Positions 37,481-49,592 of a DNA stretch of 64,000 nt are shown here, piece after piece. Source of the stretch: Dermacentor variabilis (taxonomy: Eukaryota > Arthropoda > Arachnida > Ixodida > Ixodidae); NCBI RefSeq assembly GCF_050947875.1, contig NC_134568.1:218363673-218427672 (forward strand), given 5' to 3'. The translations under genes and the position numbers were made by a program. Below the pieces are notes generated by a model. The model made no database searches and was not told the DNA's origin. It was given only the letters and a program-made list of their open reading frames with translations. Each line of letters begins with the position of its first letter. Within the stretch, counting starts at the first letter, position 1.

Positions 37481-38174
37481 ACCGCCTTCGCTCCACCATC
37501 GCACGCCGTGTGTTGTGGCTGTGAGAGCGATAATGCAGCATGGGTCAGCGATGTAGTCATGTAGTTGTTGGCTGCGAAATTTACGCCAGTGATAGATTAG
37601 GCCTACGTGGTCGAAACCAATAGGCGCAATGACAGCGATAAGCAGACCGCATAGCACAAAATCGTCGCCGCACATGTCATTTCCTCAGCGACAGCTAGCT
37701 AGACATTCGTGGAACAGGCATAAGTTAAAAACACGCTCAATCAAGAGTTTCCTTGGACGCTTTAGAACTTTCTTATCGCGACGTTTTTCCCTAAATTTAT
37801 CACGAAGTTGATTAGTTAGTTTTTACTAACCGTGCGATTAGACAATATCAGTAATAGCTTGAGTTGCTCCATTGAATCGTGAACAACACATGCTTATTTG
37901 CGTCCTCCTTCAGCGCCCCGGTGTGTTTTGTAAACAGATTACAAATTGGATAAAGTTAGCCGGGACACCCTGTGTTGGTATTGCCTCGTCAGCTGTATTC
38001 TACTAAAGAGTGTATCATGCGATACTTACATTCCGCCGGATTCCCTGGCTATTCGGTACTAAAAAAGTATCGTACTACCCGATGTATATCAGCTATCTTT
38101 TCCCCCGAGTGTGAAATGCTAAAGAACTAAGTTGTCGGGCTGAACGTCCTGCTCTAAGCTGCACAGTGGGGTAA
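37481..38174. other. unassigned, with a transposon terminus at 37950-37972
   Basis: AAAGTTAGCCGGGACACCCT reads inverted as a GGGTGTCCC-type terminus like those of the MITE at 8424-8642. The partner end was not found. Confidence 0.4.
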
Positions 38175-38369
38175 GGGGATGCGGTTTGTAGTGTGGTGCT
38201 GCAGAATCATTTCGACCACCTAGGGTAATTCTTTAAAGCGCACCTAACTCAATGTGCACGAGCGCCTTTGCTTTCCGGCTTCATCAGGATGCAGCCGCCG
38301 CGGATCGAACCCGTGATCTCGTGCTCGGCAGCAGAACGCCACAAGCCACTGAATCTCCACGGCGGGTGA
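38175..38369 (-). mobile_element. tRNA-derived SINE, diverged copy 3
   Basis: On the minus strand: CACCCGCCGTGGAGATTCAG, box B-like GGGTTCGATCC, then GCGCTTTAAAGAATTACCC and AGGTGGTCGAAAT. The order matches the other SINE copies, but the segment after the tRNA-like part (GAAGCCGGAAAGCAAAGGC) differs, suggesting a second subfamily or an old copy. Confidence 0.7.
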
Positions 38370-38589
38370 TTTTAAAGCGCCGCACCTTTATATATAATGT
38401 TTTGTACTTGCCTACAGCAGTGAGATACCTGTTCTGCGTATACTTTCATCGTGATCTTAGCCCTGATGTAAAGTTGCGACACATTCTGTGCCTTTCTAGG
38501 CGCTTTGTGGTAGGTAGGCTCCTATCGCGCCTCGTTTTGGAACTCTGCAATAAAAAGGAATACTTTGGCCGGGCCACCCGAACCCCATT

Positions 38590-39135
38590 GAAATTGCTCA
38601 CCGCCGTGCGCGAGAATTAACGCGCCGCGACGGCGATGGGGCTACATTGGATCCGGAGGAGCTCGGCCACAGCGACCCGTTATTAACATTTCACGAGATC
38701 GTCTCCCATTATAAAGAGGAACGCAGGCGCTTCCCGCCTCCGCATCCAAATCTCTGCAGATCACAATCGATCACGCTTAGGATGCTTCAGACGAGGTCAT
38801 ATCCCTCGCGAAGTTTCTTAAGTAGGATTTATCCAGAATTTGACCGACAGTGCCCGGATTGTGGGGAGGTTAGCACTCTACCTCATATGCTCTGGCAGTG
38901 TCCTGCGTTACGGGATACGTCCCTCACCAGCGAACGGGACTGGGACGAGGCCATATCTAGCACGCAACTTAAGCTCCAGTCCATGGCCGTCCAGAGGGCC
39001 CGTGAAAGAGCGGAGAGGCTTGGCCTCCCGATTCCGACATGGGAGCAGCCAGCGGCGAGCCGGGGGCCCCAACGGGTCTCGACCGGCTAGTCCCTCAGGA
39101 CCTGAATAAAAGTTCATTGTCTGTCTGTCTGTCTG
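38590..39135 (+). pseudogene. C-terminal end of an I/R1-like LINE
   Basis: The plus frame 38647-39090 (147 codons) includes LRMLQTRSYPSRSFLSRIYP, the zinc-knuckle-like CPDCGEVSTLPHMLWQCPAL (CX2C...HX4C) and GLPIPTWE. This is the usual C-terminus of I/R1-type LINE polyproteins. It ends properly at a stop (39088-39090), then a short 3' UTR with AATAAA (about 39105) and a (CTGT)n tail. The copy is 5'-truncated but the remaining frame is open, so it is relatively young. Confidence 0.75.
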
Positions 39136-40066
39136 TTGGCCGACGGTGCGATCGAATCTCTAACATCCAACAAGGCAGTCCGATGCTCTAACCATTACGC
39201 TGTGTTTGCACGCATAATTCTCTCGTGCCAAAGAAAAGCATAGCAAATTGAGACGTGTGGCGCGTACGTCCAGAGCCAGCTTCTCGCATTCTTCCCTCGT
39301 GACAATTGTAGCGCTTTGAGACCGTGTGTTGGGCTTCACTGCCTCGGCGAACACTATCCTGTCTTCTCCTCCTGGCACTTAACGCTACGTAGAAGCTTGT
39401 GACATTGTACCGCCTTCATGACCGGCCAGGTCGAACACGTTTTAACATTTCCTCGCCGGAGTATAAATGCCATCGTTGTTTAACGCGTAGTCGCAGATGA
39501 CGTCACAATCCGTGTTTTCTCTCGCTTGCGCGCCTCCAGTACCTATGTAGAACCCTACTTTCACAACCCTCATTTAAGAACCTCCTTTAAAGAACCCAAC
39601 AATAGGCTTATCATAAACTCGCGTAAAACGGCCAGAGCAGGAGTGATGTAGTCACCGTCACACGATCGCCGTCATGGTCCTCGTCGTCTTGCTGCTGTCG
39701 TCACACTCACACTCGCGTCACACACGTAACTGTTCGCCTCACACAAACACGTTGGTTCACTTGTGTAGTAAGCAATCAGTGTTTAGATTTGAGCTTGTTG
39801 GTACGTCATCATGAACGCTTTTCGGTAAATCATGAATAGTACACGGACGCATATGAAAAACAAGACACACACGCGCACGCACACACGCACGCACGCACAC
39901 ACACACACACAGCGCTGTGCGCGGGTGGGTGTCTTATTCTCCCGGTGCGTTCATGTACTAGTTGCGCTACACCAGAAAGCCGCATTGGTAACACTTTGTG
40001 GAACCTCAAACGACGCAGAATAGCCAGCTGTCTGCAAAATTATCGATTCCTACAGTGCGTGTGTTC

Positions 40067-40124
<58 letters not shown>

Positions 40125-40264
40125 TATGGCAGGAGGCATGCAGGTATCGCCACATTGATGTACGCACAGAACTCGTGCAAGCTCATTCGGTACACGAGAG
40201 GGCTCAACCCCCTGCCTCCTTTACTTTTTTATGCACCGGTGTGCGTCAAATAGACTATACTTAA
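39136..40264. other. unassigned, with simple repeats
   Basis: (AC)n at 39865-39911 and (TA)n at 40070-40128. A tRNA-like string on the minus strand near 39136-39205 was considered and rejected. Confidence 0.5.
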
Positions 40265-40505
40265 TTTGTCATCTTGCTCTTTCCTTCCTCTTGCCTCCAC
40301 TTCTTCCTGTCTTCCATTTCTGTGTTGCTGTGACCTCCCTTCTCAAGAATAGGCAGGCGTTGCGCCCCTTCCGGAGGCAGTTGCCAGCCTGCTCCTCGCC
40401 TTCCCTTTCCTGTCAAATGTACATATATACTTTAAAACAAATAATAATAATAATAATAATAATAACGATGATGACGACGATGATGCTGATGATGATGATG
40501 ATTAT
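40265..40505 (+). repeat. LINE 3' UTR copy 2 with (AAT)n(GAT)n tail
   Basis: Matches 10600-10818 (ATAGGCAGGCGTTGCGCC, GCTCCTCGCCTTCCC, TCCTGTCAAATGTA) and ends in (AAT)n then an imperfect (GAT)n at 40440-40504. Confidence 0.65.
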
Positions 40506-43460
40506 GCCCGAGCACGACGAAAGGAGGGTAGCTGTAGAGAAAATTTAAGACCGCCCGCACTTCGGAGCAGCGTTAGCTTTACAGCCCAGTTTGTCGAGTG
40601 CTACGACTCAATCGACAACAGAAACGTCATGAGGTCAACGAATGCCCCGTCGCTATACGCCGAAGCGTCCTGCTTAGCGTCAACCTTGTGGGGTCTCTCA
40701 CCCGTGCTCTTGGGACAAAGGAACGACAACACAGTAGTGCAAACAATCACAAGGGCATTTATTGCACCTTTCATAGATCAATGCCTGCTAGCCGAGTTGC
40801 TATCCACAAAACATGCCGATGGGCGCGCGACAAATCTAGAAGTCCGACTCACCGCGACCGGAAAACGAGCGAATATGTTCGCCCCATGCTGGATCCCAAC
40901 GCCTGGTCGTTCGCGCGTACTGTAACGCGAATGGTGGCGCATTCCAAGGCGGCCACGCGAGGCGGTCTCGCAGAAGCATGGGTCGGTGGCGCGCGGGATG
41001 TCCACGCCGTTCGCCGACCCGCCGGGGAAGAGAGAGCGCCTTGTCTCCCGGCGCCCAAGTAACCTCGCCTGTCGGCGGCGTTAGCAGCGCAACACTCGCG
41101 CCATCTCTCGCACTGCGCCCCAACCACATCGACCGCCGCGGGCATCACGCAGGCTACGCGTTGAAGCCGGATTACAGGAGACGCGCCATGCGGGAAAAAC
41201 ATATCAGGGGACGCGCGAGAGTCGCGCATCCCCACAACCTTAAACCTGTAGCACCGTTGTGATTTCGCGCCCATATAGCGCTTTCTTGAGGAAAGCCACA
41301 CTGTCCGTCACAGACTGAATTCAAATATACATTATGGTCCACTATTAGAGGGAACACTCAATTGTAAATCAAGCTAATAAAACAGGAATTGGTCATTGCA
41401 AGATAAAAAGATCATTTGCATGTTGCGTCACGTGGACATCTGTGCGCAAAGAAATAAGATGCCCCGCTTCAGTTGTAACAGGTAGCGCATTGTTAACTGG
41501 GTGTTCCCTTTAAGAGTGAACCACACTCACGTTTCTCCAAAGTCCATGAATAGCTGAAGATCACACGATAACAGCGTTCTTGTTTGTCTCGAAGGTAACG
41601 CTTGCTCTGATTGTGAAGCCCACGGCTCTTTATTTCGAACGGATAAAACATGTAGCCAAGCTGGATTGCACGGAAAGATAGCACAAAATGATAAAGGTAA
41701 AAAGACGCTTGCTAATTTTATCTATAGAATGCGCTAAAGAAGAACCCACACGGCACCGTATTCTGTAGGCACTTCTCGATCAGCACGCGCGGAGTAAGGG
41801 GCGAATGGCTTCAGACTACGCGAGCGCATTGCTGGCCACTCCTTGCTCACTGCGACGAACCTCCGCTGTGGCGCTGAAACATCCTCTTCCACTTCCCGAC
41901 CGCTGCCTCTGGGAGAGAAGGTTGTGCTCAACGTATCGAGGCTTGGAGCGTAATACGCTCGAGGGCCCCGCCAAGACACGCGGAAGAGGCCAGAAGACGT
42001 TCAATCCACTTGGCAAAAAAAGTTTCCACAATCCCAAGTCGCTGAAAGGCGAAGCTAACAAACCGCGGCTGCTCAGCGGTCTTCGGCGCGGCTCCGAAGG
42101 AATTTCTCGGCGTTCGTTCATTTCTGTTCTTGCCTCGCGTTTCCCGTTCAACATCATGACGACAATAGTGGGGACGTGCGAACACTTCGGCGCACTTGCC
42201 TTTCCGGTGCCTGGCGAAGGCTCCCCTCCCGCTGCCGCGAGTGACTTGCATTAGGCAGACGGCGTGTATAGCGGCGGACTGACGCACCGAATGCGGTCCC
42301 AGCGTTTCCTTCCTGCTCGAGCAGAGAGTCGCTACACGCTAACGGCTTGGCGCGCATGAAGAATGCGAAGAGGCGCGCGCGCCTCTGGCATCTCGTTAAC
42401 GCGATTTCGAAGGCAGCGCGCTGGCGACTCCGGCAAATTAGGTTGCGCGCGATGAGCGGCAGCGGCGCTCTCTTCATTAGGGGAATGGACACCTTGGCGG
42501 CAGGCGCCGCTGATCCGGCGAAATCGCGACGCGGGACTTTCGGCGGCAGCTGCTTTTTGTGTCCGCCGGAGGCTTAGCGAGAAGAGCCTGGGCGCCGCGG
42601 GCGCTGTTTTTTTTGGGGGGGTTCGGGAATCGGCACGCGGGCTCGGGCCATCGCGCCTGATGCCCGTCGGGAGGCGAGACGAACCGCGCCCAAGATCGCT
42701 GTCGCTGCGGCTGCTCGTTTTTTTTTTTTTTTCCTCGGAACGGCATTTCTTCGCCGCACTCGGTGCCATTTGCGCTTTTCTCCCTTACCGCAACATCGTG
42801 GGCGTGTGTTCATGAGTGAAATAGGAAATAGGCCGGGAACTCATGGAGTGAATCTTACTTTCCAGGTCTAACTGCTTTGGATCTGCAAAGTGGTTCGCTC
42901 CCACCAAACAAATGTATCTTGCGAAAATAATGCAGGCATGACAGCAGCGTCAAAAAGTACCCACAAAAGAACGGAACACTCACAGACACTGAGGTATACG
43001 AAAATAATATTTTTAAAATTTCGAGATGGGTTCAAACAGCTTTTTGTTGGCACTAACTATGTATTACCAACCTCCTTAGTCGCTTGTATTACTTCCTTGG
43101 GTATTACGATTGGCCTCGCGCCTTTTCCTACGTACAACTTACTTTGTAAATGCGAATACGGGCCTTAGAATAACAAAGTTATCGTCTGTAATAAAAACGC
43201 AATCATGCCGTTCTCTATATATTTTGACTACCGATCGCCAGTTCCGGCGTCAGAACGACGTTGCTAAACTTCAAGGCCGGGATTCACACAGCTGTTCTGT
43301 AGTAATAACTGGTCGCAAGAACAGACGCTTATACCAATGGTATTAGCGAACGTGGTGACAGCGAGTGTACTGGGTAATAATTACTTGGTGGCCTCACTGA
43401 TAAAAATATTAGTTACTCTGGCCATAGGACAGTGACAAACCATGTCAATCTCGTGTTAGT
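40506..43460. other. unassigned; GC-rich from about 40850 to 41270 and 41780 to 42800
   Basis: Overlapping frames on both strands in the GC-rich parts (for example plus 41805-42254, minus 42332-42769) are Arg/Ala/Ser-rich and domain-free. The minus frame starting MAPSAAKKC at 42769 has a good start context. However, a GGTAAG donor-like string lies just upstream of that ATG, which argues against a simple model. A CpG-rich promoter region for an off-window gene is possible. Confidence 0.3.
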
Positions 43461-43680
43461 TCTAAAAAATTTAATTATGGGTTTTTACGCACCAAAATCA
43501 CGATATGATTATGAGTCACGCCGTAGTGGGGGACTTCGGAGATTTGTACCACATGGGGGTATTTAACGTGCACCCGAATCTATGTACACGGGCGTTTTTG
43601 CACCCGGGATTCGATCCCACAACCTCGGCTTAACAGCCCAACACCTTAGCCACTAAGCAAGCACGGCGGACGGTGTTAGT
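43453..43680 (-). mobile_element. tRNA-derived SINE (Ruka-like), copy 4, with TSD
   Basis: Minus-strand copy of the same SINE. The CCGCCGTGCTTGCTTAGTGG head is at the right, box B GGATTCGATCC-like (inverted) near 43609, then the body with GGGTGCACGTTAAA. GTGTTAGT occurs at 43453-43460 and 43673-43680, an 8-bp or longer target duplication, so the insertion is 43461-43672. Confidence 0.85.
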
Positions 43681-44264
43681 ACTGAAGAGCACCTCGTCGC
43701 AAGCGAGGTGCGCAAATAACATTATCGTGCACATTTTTTCAAGGGAAACTCACAAACGTTGATTCAGTAAATAATGTTTAAACGTATTTCTATAAAGCTC
43801 ACCACATTTATTTTATGGCAAGCGACCCCTCAGTTGCAGAGATATCAGACTGAAGACTCGTATGATCATGAGTGATGAGCCCGCACAATTCCTCAATCCG
43901 AATCACCTGAGACTGACGTGGGTGTCCGTGCTCCGCTGCAGGTTTCAGTTTCAGCTTATTATTCTTTAGAGACAATAAATGCAGAAAAGACAATATACAG
44001 ACGTAGAGGTTGCTAGCTGTTTTCATTCAGGGCCCACATACGGAGGGTGTCTCATTTATAGAGATACAAAATGGGCGCAAATTTGGAATGCGTAGAAAAA
44101 AAAATAACATGAAAAAATATGTTGTTGTTGTTTTTTTGTCACAAAGGCGCTGGTGCGTTTCTTGAAATACACCAGCCTGTATGACCGCCTTTGACTGACT
44201 CAGTGTTCAACGCTTGCGTGTGTAACAGTGCAAACTGTGAACTTCTTTCTTCCTTCTCCTCTTT
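43681..44264. other. unassigned
   Basis: Nothing recognised; a 72-codon minus frame at 43808-44026 has no domain. Confidence 0.4.
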
Positions 44265-44346
44265 TAATCTCCCTTGCCACTTCCCCAGTGCAGGGTAACC
44301 TACCGGGCTCACGCTGGTCAAGCTCCTTGCCGTTCCCTTAAGACCA

Positions 44347-44412
<66 letters not shown>
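44265..44412 (+). repeat. LINE 3' UTR with (CT)n tail, copy
   Basis: CACTTCCCCAGTGCAGGGTA is followed by a pyrimidine-rich stretch and (CT)30 at 44351-44410. The same order is seen at 47500-47612 and, attached to a coding LINE end, at 19719-19851. Confidence 0.6.
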
Positions 44413-44413
<1 letters not shown>

Positions 44414-44654
44414 TGTTGTCTTCCTTTTTTTTTTCTTTGGCGTCGGGAGTGGAGGACTTTGAAATGACTGAAAAAAAAAACGCCCCGAAGCATTATCGCG
44501 AATTGATACAAAATTAACTGTGGCTGATTGACTATGCAAGGCAATGTTTCTATCGGTTACAGCGAGACGTTGCTGAATTCAAGCTTATTCTCGGCGACAA
44601 AAGTAGTTGGACCGTGACCACATGCCTCACAAGTCCAGGAAGCGATACGTGTAT

Positions 44655-44800
44655 TACTCTATCCTCCCTGCTATCCTCTCTCCTTGTCCTTTTACTCCCT
44701 ACCACGGCTAACCGCCGTTCAGGTGTCAGCAGACTGCGCCAGGCTGTTACAGCGCCGTCCGTAGTAATTTCCTTCCCTTCCTTCTTTTTTTCCGGTGCTG
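44655..44800 (+). repeat. possible 3' part of a SINE
   Basis: Contains ACTCCCTACCACGGCTAACC, GTTCAGGTGTC and ACTGCGCCA in an order I associate with the 3' half of Ruka-type tick SINEs. No tRNA-like head precedes it. Weak. Confidence 0.3.
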
Positions 44801-45781
44801 GGTAGGATCGAACCTGCGTGATATATAATCAGACAATCTTGTCTGAACGTATATTCACACAAGCGCCAGCCGCAGATTTTGCGGCGATGCCGTTGAATGA
44901 TGCAACGTGATGCAATGAGCTACCAAGACGGGTGAGTGATGTATTCTTGATCTGACATACATGGGGGATCACGTTTCATCATTCGTGAGTGTTATTTCTG
45001 GTGCGACATTCATAACGAACTTTTCTTTACAGTTTTTTCAGGAACATTAGCTTTTTGCAAACGTGGGAGCCTATTCCGGCGGTATTTCATTTCATTTCTT
45101 CCTTCTTCCCTCCCTTCCTTCCTTTCTTTCTTTCTTGCGGGTAGTATGGGGATACGGAGGTGCATTTTTAATGGTTTTGTACACAATTATCAAGTTAGAA
45201 AGAGAGATGGCGGGCGCCACTTGGAGGCGCCGACATAACAATTGCTTAAAAAAGGTAAACTGACGTCGTAGTGTTAATCTCCAAGTTAATTCTGAACAAA
45301 TTCCTGTTTTTATATGGTAACTGGAGCTACACCAAATTGTTAGTTTCCACGGGCATTTTTCGCATTTCGCTCCCAGTAAATACGAACGCGGCTATACTAG
45401 CAGCATGACTTATGGCCTCGCGCTAAACAACAAACTCGTTAGCTGAGGGTGCTACAGTCTGCCTGACGGTGCTACGTGTCTGCCCAATGGCTCGCATATG
45501 ACGAGCCATTGGGCAGACAGTAATGAGTCAGTGCGTATCTGGAACAATCCCTCCTTGCCGTTTCCTATTCTACTGTGCATAAAAGCGAAAGTTTTATGAA
45601 TAGATTATCAGAAACTGAGTAGTTTGCTTCAGCCATAGTATGCTTGTGCAATCTCTTTAATGGCAGTCATTGTTAGAACTGGCATGTTAAAGCAGATGGT
45701 AGCTCTGCAACTAAAATGATGAGGCGTCACTTATGTTTGCTCTTCCAGCCATAGAGCTCATAACAATTTCTGATTCCGAGG
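44801..45781. other. unassigned, with one perfect hairpin
   Basis: GTCTGCCCAATGGCTCG and its exact inverse flank 8 bp at about 45477-45518. It lacks the head and target duplications of the hairpin-tailed family. Confidence 0.45.
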
Positions 45782-45924
45782 TCACGTAGTGAACTGATAC
45801 AAACGCGATGATCTCGACGAAGCATCAGTCATGATGTCACTTCCGTTCAGGTTAGATTGTAGGAACGGCTTGGGTGAGCTGCTCCAGGGTGTCTGCTCTG
45901 GAGGAACATTTATCTCGCTGTCAC
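45782..45924 (-). CDS. candidate 3' terminal coding exon of an unrecognised host gene
   Basis: On the minus strand a textbook 3' splice site (a long pyrimidine run, CCCCTTCTTTTTTCTTTCAG, ending at 45925) is followed by an open stretch of 47 codons to a TGA at 45784-45782. The peptide contains GDSEINVPPEQTPWSSSPKP and ends SSRLYQFTT. It is Ser/Pro-rich, like the cytoplasmic tail of a membrane or signalling protein, but I do not recognise it. The exon would enter in phase 1. An ATTAAA poly(A) signal variant lies about 120 nt downstream (45656-45661). Upstream exons should lie at higher coordinates or off-window; none was identified. Confidence 0.4.
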
Positions 45925-46957
45925 CTGAAAGAAAAAAGAAGGGGAAAAAAAGTCGCAGTTTCTTCCGCAAGGCGAAGCATCGATTGCGATAGCCAATTAG
46001 TGCACAGCTATGCGAAGTAAGGATAGTAGTTTTATCGGCCATATAAACTCAGAAACATTCGCTCACAAACTGACTTAACAAGCATATGGTGCCAACGCGC
46101 ACGAGGATACATTAACAGATCACACTCGATGAGCGCGGACACTCGCTGTCGAAACGCTAGTGTGAGCAACGCGGCAGCAGCAGCAGCGAGCGAAGTGACC
46201 TTCGTGCGGTCTACCCCTTCAACGCAAGAGTGGCGAGCACACAGCGTGCACAAACGTTCGAGCCGTCTACAGATTATTTTCAAGATACGGCGCGCGGGAC
46301 CGCGCGCGGCCGTGCAAAGTACGCACTTGGCGCTGCCTCCCGCTTGCCTCCATATGTGGCGCGCGAGATTGAGCCACGATCATCAGTTCCCCTAGCGCCC
46401 GTTCGCGAAAAGCACAGTTGCTGGCGGAGCACAACGTCGCCCCCCCCCTACCTCCCATCCCCCCACGGCCTTTCGCGCGACGGAAGACGGCGCGTTTGCT
46501 CTCCGCTTGCATCGTTCGCGCGCGCCAGATTAAGCCGCGATCGTCGGCTTCCCTCGTGTGCTTTCACTCGCACATATAGCATACGACGCGCGGCGACGGT
46601 GTTATCGCCATTGGACTTTATACGGAAGATCACGGCGACGGCAACGGCAAAGGCGACACCGACGGCAAAAAATGCGCTTGGAGTGTCCATATGATTGCTA
46701 TCGCAATAAAAAGAAATAAAAAGTTTCAAGGCTGTCATAAAAACATCCTCATCCTAAATATATTTGCGATGTCTCGTGCTGCGCTTCATATTCTGTTTGC
46801 TCATGCTGCACATTCACTTCACTCGTTTACTTGCTTTTAGCTACATTTTACAGCCAAGCTGTTAGCCTCTCGTTGGTCGGCATTTTTCGTGTCCGCGTCC
46901 GTTAGCAGAAACGGGGGCCGATCCCGGCGGCAATGCAGGACCAAGAGCAGTGGGTCG
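45925..46957. repeat. GC-rich dispersed-repeat DNA with a 150-bp internal duplication
   Basis: GATTGAGCCACGATCATCAG at 46367 and GATTAAGCCGCGATCGTCGG at 46529 lie in similar contexts about 155 bp apart. A GCGACGGCAACGGCAAAGG string and TGATTGCTATCGCAATAAAA follow at 46630-46712. The frames here are compositional. I read the block as old tandem or dispersed repeat. Confidence 0.4.
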
Positions 46958-47285
46958 TACCCCCGTAAGGCAGAGGCTTCAAGCACTCAGGAAAGTGAAG
47001 CGAACCGCGCATACATTCTTTGGAATTGTGCATACAACATACACAACAGCATACGTTTCAGTAAAGAACAAGCACAAAACAAGCATCCGCACCACATAAT
47101 TGATAAGGCGGTCCTGATAACAATGCGAAACGCGGAGCTCTCCTCGCATACCTATCTCGGTAAAGATTACTGTTGCGCCGTCTGCCGCGGCTACGACAGC
47201 TTGTGACGTGGGGCGTGGCGTCCTTAGCCTTTCGTATATAATATAACCAGTCCAGCAACTGATTTTAACATTGTTGCAGCACCGC
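46958..47285 (+). repeat. unnamed interspersed repeat A, copy 2
   Basis: Aligns by eye with 15438-15780 in the same orientation; see that entry for the shared blocks. The copies differ by scattered substitutions and a few small indels. Confidence 0.75.
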
Positions 47286-47499
47286 TCTGGGCGGCGGCAT
47301 GCTGTCAAAATTACCATTACTTCCACTGCTACCTTATTCTAAGGCAATAAAGCATTCTATCAGCAGTTGTAGTGGTGGTTTTCAACAGCTTCGCTGAACA
47401 TCCACTTTCGCAGGGCCGGGACGGCGAGTCAATTCTTTATTTTTTTTTCTTTAGTTGTTCGTCATGGCATTGGTCATAGCGGGAATTTCGGGCATTATT

Positions 47500-47612
47500 T
47501 CCGTCTTTCATTTCCCCTTACCCTTCCCCCAGTGCAGGATAGCAAACCAAAAACCTATCCAGTTAACCTCCCTGCCTTTCATATCCCGTTTACCTCTCTC
47601 TCTCTCTCTCGA
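47500..47612 (+). repeat. LINE 3' UTR with (CT)n tail, second solo copy
   Basis: CCCCAGTGCAGGATAGCAAA, GTTAACCTCCCTGCCTTTC and then (CT)n. It matches 44265-44412 and the tail of the I-like LINE at 18440-19851 (GACCTCCCTGCCTTTCCT). Confidence 0.6.
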
Positions 47613-48136
47613 ATTCTTTAATCTCGACACGTCATGTGGTGGCGAAAAAAGGAAACTGAGCGAAATGTCCCTAATTCTTGGGTATTGTTTCTCTCTTTCG
47701 CAGCGCAGCGTCCTGCAGCATCGAATTGACATTTAGAGAACGGCCTTTCCTGGAATGTTACTTACATTATATTTCTTCAGCCAATGAACAAGCTGATAAG
47801 GCGACTATCTCAGGACGTCGTCACATATTCGTAAAATTGCAAATGCATTGGAGTGGTCGCGGCTCGCTTCCATTCACTTCCATTCACGAAATATACTATA
47901 GCGGGGAACTCGAGTGCCCGAAAAAATGCTTCACCTTCTATAGCGGCACTCTTCTGGTGTCGAGATCTCTGCTTGCACATGTGCACCCATTCGTAATTGC
48001 AGCCACCCTCGGTCTTCGCTTCTGGCGAAAACGCCGGTGATTGCTCCGGCTGCACACGGGATTTTACTTTTCGAGACGTCAGGACGCGCGTGCTTTTTGA
48101 CGTCGAAGAAAGGGTGACGAGCCTGTGGTGCTAGGG

Positions 48137-48199
<63 letters not shown>

Positions 48200-48370
48200 T
48201 TTAAACGCGTCTAGTTTCATGCTAAAATTGCTACAGAGCGAAATGAGGCGCTGCAGGTTGTTCGACCCATACGGGAATAATGGTTATATATAGTTCGTGG
48301 ATTTTCCTACGGCTTGGCATATGACTTCTTGTAGAGAGAATCCTGCAACTTCTTTTATTTCTTCCATGTG
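47613..48370. other. unassigned, with (TA)n at 48139-48199
   Basis: A 61-bp TA dinucleotide tract; otherwise nothing recognised. Confidence 0.6.
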
Positions 48371-48547
48371 GTTCAGCTCTTAGAAGAGTCTGTTGCTGGG
48401 CCTGTTGGTACATACTTTTAGAAACGATGGAACCCAGCCTTTGAGAGGCAAACACCAGGACAGAAGTAGACACAGCGTGTGTCTACTTCTCTCCTGGTGT
48501 TTTCCTCTCAAAGGCTGGGTTCCATCGTTTCTAAAAGGTTAAGCTCT
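48371..48547 (+). mobile_element. hairpin-tailed SINE-like element, copy 4 (with TSD)
   Basis: Flanked by GTTCAGCTCT (48371-48380) and GTTAAGCTCT (48538-48547). The element is 48381-48537 (157 bp). Head: TAGAAGAGTCTGTTGCTGGG then CCTGTTGGTACATA, matching the head of copy 2 in sequence and position. Hairpin 48415-48537 has arms containing AACCCAGCCTTTGAGAGG and CAGGACAGAAGTAGACAC. The stem sequence is unlike the other copies. Confidence 0.85.
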
Positions 48548-48649
48548 GTTCTGCAGCAGCCACACAGCGTTTTCTTAGAGCAGTCATGAGTTTTACGTTC
48601 ATGACTTCATTCTGTCACGTAATTCACAGCGCATAAGTCTCATCACTTC

Positions 48650-48658
48650 TTAATACAT

Positions 48659-48689
<31 letters not shown>

Positions 48690-49592
48690 CTATTTTTATG
48701 CCCACTACAGGACGTAGGTAGCTCCCTGCCATCTCCAATTACCCCTATCCTGCGCCAATTGATTCCACCTTGCGCCTGCCAATTTCCTAATTTCATCATC
48801 CACCTAGTTTTCTGCCGTCCTCGTCTGCGCTTCCCTTCTCTTGGCACCCATTCTGTGACTCTTATGGTCCACCGGTTATCCATCCTACGCATTACATGCC
48901 CTGCCCACCTACATTTTTTTCTCTTAATGTCAATTAGAATATCGGCTATGCACGTTTGCTCTCTGATCCACACCGCTCTCTTCCTGTCTCTTAACGTCAC
49001 GCCTAACATTTTTCATTCCATCGCTCTTTGCGGGATCCTTCACTTTTTCTCGACCTTCTTTGTTAACGTCCAAGTATATGTCCCGTATGTTAGCACCGGT
49101 AAAATGCAGTCATTATACACCTTGCTTTTCAATGATAGTGATAAGCTCCCAGTCTGGATCTGGCAATTCCTGCCGTATGCACTCCAACCCATTTTCTTTT
49201 GAAAATTTCCTTCTCATGATCAGGGTCGAGTGTGAGTAATTGACCTAGATAAGCGCACTCCATCACAGACTCTATAGGCTGACTGGCGATCCTGAACTGT
49301 TGTTCCCTTGCCAGACTATTGATCATTATCTTTGTCTTCTGCCTATTAATCTTCAACCCCACTCTTACACTTTCTCTGTTAAGGTCCTCAATCATTTGTT
49401 GTAATTCGTTCGCAGTGTTGCTGAACAGGACAATGTCATCTTCAAACCGAAGGTTGCTGAGATATTTGCCGTCGATCCTCACTCCTAAGCCTTCCGAGTT
49501 TAATAGCTTGAATACTACTTCCAAGCACGCAGTGAATAGCATTGGAGAGATTGTGTCTCCCTGTCTTACCCTTTTCTTTATAGGTACGCGTG
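48650..49592 (-). pseudogene. RTE-clade LINE, 5'-truncated, with microsatellite tail
   Basis: Minus strand: PIKKRVRQGDTISPMLFTAC, LRFEDDIVLFS (active-site FADD changed to FEDD), VGLKINRQKTKIMINS and YLGQLL. After frameshifts come RAVWIREQTCIADILIDIKR and WAGHVMRRMDNRW. It ends at GGGCATAAAAATAGG followed by (CTG)n(ATG)n at 48657-48689. The 5' end of the copy is near 49592. It is inactive through truncation, active-site change and frameshift. Confidence 0.85.

Noticed and set aside
39136..39205. tRNA-like sequence on the minus strand (GGTTAGAGCATCGGACTGCC)
   Set aside because: No acceptor stem or T-arm pairing could be made; at best an old SINE head.
42332..42769. 145-codon minus frame with a good ATG context
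   Set aside because: Low-complexity Arg/Ala/Ser composition from CpG-rich DNA, overlapping frames in all phases, and a donor-like site upstream of the ATG.
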